DNA from: an uncultured Blautia sp.
Lineage (GTDB): Bacteria > Bacillota > Clostridia > Lachnospirales > Lachnospiraceae
Length of the DNA stretch: 11,370 nucleotides
Assembly: GCA_934371915.1 (NCBI GenBank)
Contig: CAKROE010000075.1
Span: forward strand, 1-11,370
Direction: 5' to 3'
The notes below the pieces were generated by a model. The model saw only the letters and a program-made list of their open reading frames with translations. It was not told the DNA's origin and made no database searches. A program made the position numbers and the translations under genes. Shown here piece after piece: positions 5,241 to 11,370 of the stretch. How positions within the stretch are numbered: the first letter of the stretch is position 1; each line of letters begins with the position of its first letter.

Positions 5241-8026
5241 TATTTTTTCTTTTTGAATTTCACTTTGATCGACTGCTTCACCATATTCGGAAGAATGTAT
5301 TTCAGTTTTTCTTCGGATGTACGCATCACAGATGCTCCCGGCAGTTCTCTGTGCAGATGGATTGCATCAAACATACATTTCGTAGTACAGATACCACAAC
5401 CGATACATTTATTCGGATCCACGACAGATGCGCCACAGGACAGGCATCGCGAAGTTTCTTTTTTCACCTGTTCTTCGCTCAGGCTCTGTGACAGATCACG
5501 GAAAGTTTTTGCCTGTTCTTTTACATCTGCTTTCGGCGGAATCTGACGGCTGGATGAGTCGTAAGTTTCCACTTTGATATTTTCTTTATCCAGTTCAATG
5601 AAATCGCGTCGGTTACGTCCGATTGTCAGTGTACAATTTTCATGTACGTAACGATGTAAAGAAACAGCGCCTTCACGTCCGGCTGCGATCGCATCGATAG
5701 CAAATTTCGGACCTGTGTAAACATCGCCTCCTACAAAAATATCAGGTTCGGAAGTCTGGTAAGTCAGTTTGTTGGCAAGTGCGCCGCCGTTCGGGCGAAG
5801 TTCCACATGGAGATTGTCCAGCATATGGCCCCAGTCGATTGCCTGTCCTACGGAAAAGATTACATGACGGCACGGCACTGTCACTGTATCATTCTCATCA
5901 TATTCCGGTGAAAATCTGCCCTGTGCATCAAATACACGAGTACATTTTTTGAAAACGACGCCGCTTACATGGCCGTCTTCTTCCAGAATTTCTTTCGGTC
6001 CCCAGCCACAGTTCAGCTCGATTCCTTCTTCGAGAGCTTCTTCGATTTCTTCGTTGCTCGCCGGCATTTTTCCTCTTGTTTCCAGACAGAACATGGAAAT
6101 CTTCGCATCGGTACATCTGCTACTGACTCTTGCCGCATCAATGGCTACGTTTCCGCCGCCGACCACGACCACATCACCTTCAAGCGGGAAGCTTTCTGAT
6201 CCACCGGCTTTTCTTAAGAAATCCACCGCCGTATATGCACCTTCGGCATTTTCTCCACTGATTCCCGGTTTTCTTCCTCTCTGACATCCGATTGCAGCAT
6301 AAAATCCTTTATAGCCCTGCTCTCGTAAGTCTTCGATTGTAACATCTTTTCCGACTTCGACGCCACAGCGGATCTCTACGCCAAGCTGACGGATCACATC
6401 AATCTCTGCAGCAAGAAGATCTTTTTCCAGTTTGTAGGACGGAATTCCATAGCGAAGCATGCCGCCCGGTTCTGCATTTTTTTCAAAAATCGTCGGCTTG
6501 TATCCAGTCAGTGCAAGGAAATATGCACATGATAAACCTGCCGGTCCTGCGCCGATGATCGCGATTTTTTCTTTAAATCCACCTTTCAGTGACGGAATTG
6601 TTTTTTTCGGAATGAAGCGTGTCTCTGCATTCAGATCACGTTCTGCGATAAAGCGTTTAACTTCATCAATTGCTACCGCTTCGTCGATTGTGCCTCTTGT
6701 ACAGGCATCTTCACAGCGTCGGTTACATACATGTCCGCAGACAGCCGGAAGTGGGTTGTCTTTTTTGATCAGCGCAAGGGCATCCTTGTAGCGGCCTTCT
6801 TTTGCGAGCTGCAGATATCCCTGGATTCCGATATGTGCCGGACAGGCTGTTTTGCACGGTGCAGTACCGGTGTCATAGCAGTTGATGCGGTTCGTATCGC
6901 GGTAGTTGTGTGACCACATATGTTCGCCCCATGGCTGATCACCCGGAAGCGGAATACGTGGATATGTAATCTCACAGCCTTCTTTATCACAGAGTTTCTG
7001 TCCCAGCTTGACAGCACCTGCCGGACAGACCTCCACACATTTACCGCATGCAACACAGTTCTGTTTCTCAACTTTTGCAATGTATGCAGAACGGGACATA
7101 TTCGGTGTGTTAAAAAGCTGTGATGTACGAAGCGCATAACAGACATTTACGTTACAGTTGCAGATAGCAAAAATTTTATCTTTGCCATCAATGTTTGTAA
7201 TCTGATGTACAAAGCCGTTTTCTTCTGCCTGTCTGAAAATATCCAGTGCTTCTTCTTTCGTAATATAACGTCCGTCTTTCTGCGTCTCCACAACGTAGTC
7301 CGCCATGTCTCCGATCGCAATGCACCAGCCTTCCGGATCATCTGCACAGCCTTCGTTATGTGTCAGTCGGGAACGACGACAGGAACATGGACTTGCCGCA
7401 TATTTGCCTTCATATTTACTGAGCCAGTAGGAAATATGTTCCAGATCTACAGACTCATTTTCCATCTCAATTGCTTTTTCTACAGGGATGACATGCATAC
7501 CTATCCCAGCACCGCCCTCCGGTACAAACGGAGTAATTTTTTCCAGCGGCAGGCGGGACATATGTTCAAAAAATGTTCCCATCTCCGGATTAGATTCCAG
7601 AATTTTTGCATTCATATTAAAGAATTCTGCGCATCCCGGTACATACATCGGCAGGACATACTGCTTCTCATGTGCAGCGTTTTCCCAGTTGTATTCGAGA
7701 AGACCTTTGCGTGACATTTCTTCCAGAAGCGCCTCACATTTCTTCTCTTCCATATCGGATAATTTCACGATCTCCGGCAATGTTTTTGGCTTTCTTACCC
7801 CAAGTTTCAGTGCCAGTTCTGCTTCCTCATCAGAAAGCACTCCGGCCAGTCCCCAATACTCCGGATCGTTTCTGGTGATCTTTTTAAGGCCCAGTTTCTG
7901 CGGAATACGGTCCGTGATCTTTTTGCCCAGTTTCGCAATTGGTTCACGAAATGGTTCATTCGGATCAGGAGTAAATTCCGGGTAAACATAATCCGGATAA
8001 AGTTCTTTGTCGAGTTCTTTTTTCAT
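5240..8026 (-). CDS. Large iron-sulfur flavoprotein oxidoreductase (GltD/NfnB-like, multi-cluster fusion)
   Basis: This 928-residue cytoplasmic protein appears to be a fusion of several modules. About 60-130 looks like a winged-helix segment ending in a YVLPMYVPG motif. Residues 210-300 hold an unusual Cys set (Cys214, 216, 227, 235, 289, 291, 296). At 324-334 there is a CxxCxxCxxxCP ferredoxin motif (CVACGKCVEVCP). Residues 383-445 resemble the N-terminal cluster domain of glutamate synthase small subunits, with Cys391, 395, 430, 434, 438 and 442. An FAD-binding Rossmann motif IGAGPAG lies at 491-497 and the flavin region EPGGMLRYGIP follows at 519-529. An NAD(P)H site VVGGGNVAIDAA lies at 621-632, and the conserved GGDVYTGP is at 766-773. 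The C-terminus carries a further cluster, CLSCG at 861 and CIGCGICTTKC at 874-884. It should move electrons between NAD(P)H, flavin and at least three iron-sulfur centres. Its real acceptor is unknown. It is flanked by hypB (32 nt) and hypA (37 nt), hinting at a nickel link. Confidence 0.88.
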   Translation of the reverse strand: MKKELDKELYPDYVYPEFTPDPNEPFREPIAKLGKKITDRIPQKLGLKKITRNDPEYWGLAGVLSDEEAELALKLGVRKPKTLPEIVKLSDMEEKKCEALLEEMSRKGLLEYNWENAAHEKQYVLPMYVPGCAEFFNMNAKILESNPEMGTFFEHMSRLPLEKITPFVPEGGAGIGMHVIPVEKAIEMENESVDLEHISYWLSKYEGKYAASPCSCRRSRLTHNEGCADDPEGWCIAIGDMADYVVETQKDGRYITKEEALDIFRQAEENGFVHQITNIDGKDKIFAICNCNVNVCYALRTSQLFNTPNMSRSAYIAKVEKQNCVACGKCVEVCPAGAVKLGQKLCDKEGCEITYPRIPLPGDQPWGEHMWSHNYRDTNRINCYDTGTAPCKTACPAHIGIQGYLQLAKEGRYKDALALIKKDNPLPAVCGHVCNRRCEDACTRGTIDEAVAIDEVKRFIAERDLNAETRFIPKKTIPSLKGGFKEKIAIIGAGPAGLSCAYFLALTGYKPTIFEKNAEPGGMLRYGIPSYKLEKDLLAAEIDVIRQLGVEIRCGVEVGKDVTIEDLREQGYKGFYAAIGCQRGRKPGISGENAEGAYTAVDFLRKAGGSESFPLEGDVVVVGGGNVAIDAARVSSRCTDAKISMFCLETRGKMPASNEEIEEALEEGIELNCGWGPKEILEEDGHVSGVVFKKCTRVFDAQGRFSPEYDENDTVTVPCRHVIFSVGQAIDWGHMLDNLHVELRPNGGALANKLTYQTSEPDIFVGGDVYTGPKFAIDAIAAGREGAVSLHRYVHENCTLTIGRNRRDFIELDKENIKVETYDSSSRQIPPKADVKEQAKTFRDLSQSLSEEQVKKETSRCLSCGASVVDPNKCIGCGICTTKCMFDAIHLHRELPGASVMRTSEEKLKYILPNMVKQSIKVKFKKKK

Positions 8027-8058
8027 CTCTCTTTCCTTTCCCTTCTCTCTGTTTCTTT

Positions 8059-8727
8059 TTATGATTTCCAGTCAGCAACCTGCTTTTTCAGCCATGTTGT
8101 CCATGCCTCTATACCTTCTCCTGTTTTGGCACTGACCGGGAAAATCTCTGCTTTGGGATTTCTTTGATGAATGTATTTTTTCACCAGTTCCATATCGAAA
8201 TCAAAGTATGGAAGTACATCAATCTTATTGATCAGAACAGCATCACATACTTCAAACATCAACGGATATTTCAGTGGTTTGTCGTGTCCCTCCGGTACGG
8301 AAAGAATCATCACATTTTTTGATGCACCTGTGTCAAACTCGGCAGGACAGACGAGATTTCCCACGTTTTCAAGAATTGCCAGATCTACGTCTTCAATACC
8401 TAATCCTTCGATTCCCTGTTCTGTCATTTTTGCGTCCAGATGACACATGCCGCCGGTATGTAACTGGATTGCTTTTGCACCTGTTTCTGCAATCGCAAGT
8501 GCGTCCACATCTGAATCAATATCTGCCTCCATAACACCGATACGAAGGTCATTTTTCAGTGCTTCTATCGTTCTTTTCAGTGTTGTCGTCTTACCGGAAC
8601 CGGGTGATGACATCAGGTTCATCAGGAATACGCCTTTTTCTTTCAGCCTGGCTCGAAGCTGGTCAGCCTGTCTGTCGTTGTCTGCAAACACGCTTTCTTT
8701 AATCTCAAGAATTCTTACTTTTTCCAC
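8059..8727 (-). CDS. hypB: Nickel-insertion GTPase HypB
   Basis: This 222-residue SIMIBI-class GTPase works with HypA to load nickel into a target enzyme. The P-loop is SPGSGKTTT at 41-49 and the guanine-specificity motif NKID is at 167-170. The switch region has EADIDSD at 67-73, and the dimer-interface metal site is seen as GGMCHLDA with Cys95 and His96, plus Cys127 in NVGNLVCPAEFDTG. The N-terminus has neither the CxxCGC high-affinity nickel motif nor a His-rich tract found in some relatives, so it is a minimal form that probably relies on HypA for nickel. The start is GTG at 8725-8727: in this frame no ATG fits, and AAAGGAA lies about 9 nt upstream. The first 23 nt overlap the end of the regulator gene, which implies translational coupling. 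The next gene begins 32 nt after its stop. Confidence 0.93.
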   Translation of the reverse strand: MEKVRILEIKESVFADNDRQADQLRARLKEKGVFLMNLMSSPGSGKTTTLKRTIEALKNDLRIGVMEADIDSDVDALAIAETGAKAIQLHTGGMCHLDAKMTEQGIEGLGIEDVDLAILENVGNLVCPAEFDTGASKNVMILSVPEGHDKPLKYPLMFEVCDAVLINKIDVLPYFDFDMELVKKYIHQRNPKAEIFPVSAKTGEGIEAWTTWLKKQVADWKS

Positions 8728-9277
8728 CTGCTTTTATTCCTTTCATTAATATTTCCACCATTTCTTTTTTGGCCTGTTCATAGGTCAGTTCATTCTGGTA
8801 CAGAACATCTGACTCCATAAAACGGATTACAGTACCTTTTACTATTGCCATGACTACCGGAATGGAAACCTCCCGTATCAGACCTTCTTCCATGCCTTTC
8901 CTCAGGTACTTTTCTGCCTGTTCCCATCCATTGTTTACTGACCGCATCAGATGTCTATATGGCTTCGGATATTTCTCCGCAAGTTCGTAGATCCGGCTCA
9001 GTCCGATGTTATAATATTTCTCCGGAAGCGCGCACAAAAGCTTCTCCAGTTTCTGTACCACATTCAGGCTTACGTCTGCCTCCAGTTCTTCCTGCATACT
9101 GTATAAATCTGCTGCATAACGGTCAGCCACCGCTACCAGAACTGCCTGTTTGCTTTCAAAAACTGTATAGATTGTCTTTTTACTGATTCCCAGCCGTTTC
9201 GCCAGATCGTTCATCGTAAATTTCAAACCGTTCTGTTTAAATTCCTCAACCGTTGCATCAATAATTTTTTGCCGCAT
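8705..9277 (-). CDS. TetR/AcrR-family transcriptional regulator
   Basis: At 190 residues it has the usual TetR size. The N-terminal DNA-binding domain shows helix 1 (IIDATVEEFKQNG, 5-17) followed by the helix-turn-helix at about 20-44, including FTMNDLAKRLGISKKTIYTVF and the ESK that follows. The remainder is helical and would form the dimer and ligand pocket; the ligand is unknown. The ATG start has GGAGGA 4 nt upstream. It is the first gene of the operon and overlaps hypB by 23 nt, so it most likely controls its own transcript through the palindrome at 9292-9327. Cys82 is its only cysteine and no metal-sensor motif is obvious, so a small organic inducer is as likely as a metal signal. Confidence 0.92.
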   Translation of the reverse strand: MRQKIIDATVEEFKQNGLKFTMNDLAKRLGISKKTIYTVFESKQAVLVAVADRYAADLYSMQEELEADVSLNVVQKLEKLLCALPEKYYNIGLSRIYELAEKYPKPYRHLMRSVNNGWEQAEKYLRKGMEEGLIREVSIPVVMAIVKGTVIRFMESDVLYQNELTYEQAKKEMVEILMKGIKAGGKSKNS

Positions 9278-9291
9278 TCAATCCTCCATTC

Positions 9292-9327
9292 GGAAACCTG
9301 GAAACTCTTTTAGGTTTTCTAGTTTCC
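9292..9327. promoter_or_regulatory. Candidate TetR operator, 36-bp imperfect palindrome
   Basis: GGAAACCTGGAAACTC, a 4-nt centre, then AGGTTTTCTAGTTTCC form two 16-nt arms that match at about 11 positions, with perfect outer GGAAAC/GTTTCC ends. Direct copies of GGAAAC on one side and of GTTTYC on the other make a doubled half-site pattern. It spans the likely transcription start and the untranslated leader between the -10 box and the ribosome site of the regulator gene, the classic place for steric autorepression. Binding by the adjacent regulator is inferred. Confidence 0.6.
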
Positions 9328-9330
9328 ACC

Positions 9331-9359
9331 ATTGTATCATTTTGACAAAAAAATGTCAA
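9331..9359 (-). promoter_or_regulatory. Sigma-A promoter of the tetR-hypB operon
   Basis: On the minus strand, TTGACA (9354-9359) is a perfect -35 and TACAAT (9331-9336) a 5/6 -10 box, with exactly 17 bp between them. A TGn extended -10 precedes the hexamer. The -35 box is also half of a TTGAC/GTCAA inverted pair around a T-run. This is a strong promoter, so it would need repression to be silent. The start codon of the regulator lies about 54 nt downstream of the -10 box. Confidence 0.85.
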
Positions 9360-9373
9360 TCTTATTAGTTGTC

Positions 9374-9403
9374 AAAAAATCGGATTCCATTCAGAATCCG
9401 ATT
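9374..9403 (-). terminator. Rho-independent terminator after the pyrophosphohydrolase gene
   Basis: On the minus strand AATCGGATTC (9394-9403) pairs perfectly over 10 bp with GAATCCGATT (9378-9387) across a 6-nt loop, followed by TTTTTT (9374-9379). It is 12 nt beyond the pyrophosphohydrolase stop and only about 15 nt upstream of the next operon's -35 box, so it insulates the two transcripts. Confidence 0.9.
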
Positions 9404-9415
9404 CCGCATATACTC

Positions 9416-9748
9416 TTACAACTTATTATATTTTTCTTTCTTCCCTTTTGCCTTGCTCACAGGATATTTCTCATTATTAACCTTTATCTTCTCCTGCACG
9501 ATTTCATCAATATCCAGCCCACAGGCATCCGCCATAAGCACGCAATAATTCAGCACATCAGCAAGTTCTTCTTTGATTTTTTCCTGTTTTCCCTCATTGG
9601 TTACATCTGTTCCACTCCACTGGAATACTTCGAGAAGCTCTGCCGCTTCCAGCGAAATGGAAATCGCCAAGTCTTTTGGATTGTGAAATTGTTTCCAGTC
9701 ACGGTCATCTCGAAATTTTAAAATTTGTTTTATCGTCTCTTCTGTCAT
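9416..9748 (-). CDS. MazG-like nucleotide pyrophosphohydrolase
   Basis: This 110-residue all-helical protein belongs to the single-domain MazG / dCTPase-like group, which cleave NTPs or dNTPs to the monophosphate and pyrophosphate with Mg2+. The catalytic signature is visible: RDWKQFHNPKDLA (16-28), then E34-A-A-E37-L-L-E40 and, 20 residues later, E60-E61-x-x-D64, which together hold the metals. The tail from about 97 is lysine-rich. Preferred nucleotide cannot be read from the sequence. The start ATG is 3 nt after the helicase stop, and its AGGAG ribosome site lies inside the last codons of that gene, so translation is coupled. A house-cleaning role (removing non-canonical nucleotides) or nucleotide depletion during phage infection are both possible. 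Confidence 0.88.
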   Translation of the reverse strand: MTEETIKQILKFRDDRDWKQFHNPKDLAISISLEAAELLEVFQWSGTDVTNEGKQEKIKEELADVLNYCVLMADACGLDIDEIVQEKIKVNNEKYPVSKAKGKKEKYNKL

Positions 9749-9751
9749 TTT

Positions 9752-11370
9752 TTACTCCTGTTCCGCTGCCTTTTTTAATGCTTCTCTTAGCTGAGCATCA
9801 CAGGCATATATGTATAATCCATTTACTCCACGTGTCATAAGGACACGGATCTCATGCTTCAATAATTCCCTGGCAAAATTCTTTTTTGTACCGTCTTCCA
9901 TTGTTCTGTTCTTCGTTACCTTTCCATTACTGGTTTCACTTGGGTCATAAATAATTTTGCCATTTCGATATTTTACAGATTTTCCCAGAATCACTCCTGC
10001 ATAGTTCAAATCAAAGCCCTGAATCGTATAGGTCGAACCTACTTCCCCTATCGTGTGCGCCTGCTCTGCCCATGCCTGTTTTTTTATTTTCTTTTTCTCA
10101 TCTTTATCAAGTTCTTTTTCTAATTCATAATTCCAGGGTTTGTGCCAGTGCTGCTCTTCAATCCACACATCTACTTCCCAGTATTTTTTTGATGCGTCTT
10201 CTGGCTTTTTGCCTTTCTTATAATCCCAGTCATAATTGGCAATAACACGTGATAATCGGCTCTTTTCACTTCTTGCTTTTTTCTGTATTTCAAGATCCAA
10301 TACTTCCGGTGAATCAAATATTTTTATTTCATAATTATGATGTGGAATCTTCTTTATAATCTGTTTCTTTGTAAAGGAATCGATCCATGCAAGTGTCTCT
10401 TCATCAGCCTGCATACGCAGTTGCTTAGTCAGCGTAATATGATTATGCTGTTTAATTGCTTTATTGCGATATTTGTCGAGCATTTGCTTTTCCCAGTACT
10501 GATCCATCCTGAGTATCTGATTTTCATCAAATACAATGATAACTACTTTGGCTTTTTCCACAATATCATCCAGCTGGTTTTTTCCGCTGTATCCCTGATT
10601 TCCCTGTGTAAAAAGGAGATGTGCCTCATCAATAAAAACTACATCTACAGAATCCGGATTTTTATGCCTGTTCAAAAAAGTGGAAGCCTTACTTACTACT
10701 TTCCCATATTTCTCTATAATTCCCAGTTTCTTTGCAATGTCAGAATACACTTTTACCTGTTCATCATGATTGACCACCATGCAACATTTAAACTCTGTAG
10801 TGTCTTTTTCTTCTTCCTGACAGTATAATTCGTAAAATATACTGCTGTTCAAAACTGTCTTTCCAGTTCCGGCTTCCCCATCTATAAATATGATTTGCTT
10901 TTCCTTCTGATTTCTGGCTAACGCAATGCAATCAAGGATCTGTATTTTGGCATTCTCCTGCTCATCTGTTAATTTATGCAATGGAGACGCTTTATAAATT
11001 GCGGAATCTTTAACAATATTTTCGTCTGGAAAAAGTTCTTCATTTGACTTATGCAATTCCGACCATATTTTTTGAAAAATTCCTTCAAATTCTTCAGATG
11101 GATAATAATGCTTCTGCGGATTTCCTCTTCCATTGTGCACCTGGCGTACTTTATCCACACTCATAAGATAATGCATAAGGCGATTTTCAACATCCAGTGT
11201 CAGGGATTTATTAAAATGCTTATGTCCGATGATATAAAGTGAAGCATCTTTTCGCATCATTCTACTTTGCCATGTCTCATGCTTTATCCTATTGTGATAA
11301 TGCTGTCTCGTACGTGCAAAAATATTGTTGGATTCTCCGACATATACATCATACTTATTCGTTTCCGGCC
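9752..11370 (-). CDS. GIY-YIG nuclease fused to DUF2075 (Schlafen group 3-like) helicase, start beyond window
   Basis: The frame is open from the window edge to the TAA at 9752, 538 visible residues; in-frame Met codons at 11260 and 11257 fall inside the first domain, so the true start lies outside. In visible numbering, residues 5-66 are most of a GIY-YIG nuclease: the YIG equivalent is YVGES (9-13), the catalytic Arg is in NNIFARTRQHY (14-24), and the catalytic Glu is Glu61 in LDVENRLMHYL. The GIY half is missing off the edge. Next is a DUF2075 superfamily 1-type motor: Walker A GEAGTGKT (164-171), Walker B VVFIDEAH (243-250), FDENQ (280-284), a Gln-Leu-Arg segment LTKQLR, then GSTYTIQGFDLNY (444-456) and RVLMTRG (508-514) for the late motifs. 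All expected ATPase residues are present. The product probably cuts and translocates on nucleic acid. It is coupled to the pyrophosphohydrolase gene downstream. Confidence 0.9.
   Translation of the reverse strand, partial: PETNKYDVYVGESNNIFARTRQHYHNRIKHETWQSRMMRKDASLYIIGHKHFNKSLTLDVENRLMHYLMSVDKVRQVHNGRGNPQKHYYPSEEFEGIFQKIWSELHKSNEELFPDENIVKDSAIYKASPLHKLTDEQENAKIQILDCIALARNQKEKQIIFIDGEAGTGKTVLNSSIFYELYCQEEEKDTTEFKCCMVVNHDEQVKVYSDIAKKLGIIEKYGKVVSKASTFLNRHKNPDSVDVVFIDEAHLLFTQGNQGYSGKNQLDDIVEKAKVVIIVFDENQILRMDQYWEKQMLDKYRNKAIKQHNHITLTKQLRMQADEETLAWIDSFTKKQIIKKIPHHNYEIKIFDSPEVLDLEIQKKARSEKSRLSRVIANYDWDYKKGKKPEDASKKYWEVDVWIEEQHWHKPWNYELEKELDKDEKKKIKKQAWAEQAHTIGEVGSTYTIQGFDLNYAGVILGKSVKYRNGKIIYDPSETSNGKVTKNRTMEDGTKKNFARELLKHEIRVLMTRGVNGLYIYACDAQLREALKKAAEQE

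Noticed and set aside
6459..7985. Several antisense frames of up to 169 codons within the flavoprotein gene
   Set aside because: They are shadows of a long conserved gene with many recognisable cofactor motifs.
10337..10828. Plus-strand open frame of 163 codons
   Set aside because: It is antisense to the conserved motor domain of the helicase; its hydrophobic composition is a product of the complementary codons.
1..11370. CRISPR array, tRNA, rRNA, insertion sequence or phage attachment site
   Set aside because: No regularly spaced repeats, tRNA-like cloverleaf, transposase, integrase or long terminal repeats were seen on either strand.

Overview
The window looks like a chromosomal stretch of a low-GC Firmicute, most likely a gut Lachnospiraceae (Clostridia) member. 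This is an inference from strong GGAGG ribosome sites, consensus sigma-A promoters, AT-rich codon use and gene content; no rRNA or other marker gene is present to confirm it. Every gene I can support lies on the minus strand, so the window is best read from right to left.

Right end (11370 to 9374): an incomplete gene for a GIY-YIG nuclease fused to a DUF2075-type (Schlafen group 3-like) helicase/ATPase is followed after 3 nt by a MazG-like nucleotide pyrophosphohydrolase. A clean rho-independent terminator closes the pair. The coupling of a nuclease-helicase with a nucleotide-hydrolysing enzyme suggests nucleic-acid quality control or defence, but that is inference.

Centre (9359 to 3773): a self-contained operon with its own consensus promoter, a long imperfect palindrome over the likely start site, and a terminator. 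Its order is tetR-type regulator, hypB, a 928-residue iron-sulfur flavoprotein, hypA and a DUF5692-like multi-pass membrane protein. HypA and HypB are nickel-delivery proteins, yet no hydrogenase and no hypC, D, E or F is present. The operon therefore looks like a nickel-linked redox module built round an unassigned enzyme. Its base composition is visibly richer in G and C than both flanks. This is the most interesting part of the window.

Left (3597 to 1939): a GTG-started DEDDh-type 3'-5' exonuclease of 380 residues overlaps by ATGA a GNAT acetyltransferase gene that is broken by two single-base frameshifts.

Left end (1906 to 1): a long lipoprotein gene that runs off the window. It is preceded by an extended -10 promoter with a poor -35 and, further upstream, an 11-bp-period direct repeat that may bind an activator.

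There is no CRISPR array, tRNA, rRNA, insertion sequence or integrase in the window, and no gene-free stretch longer than about 300 bases.
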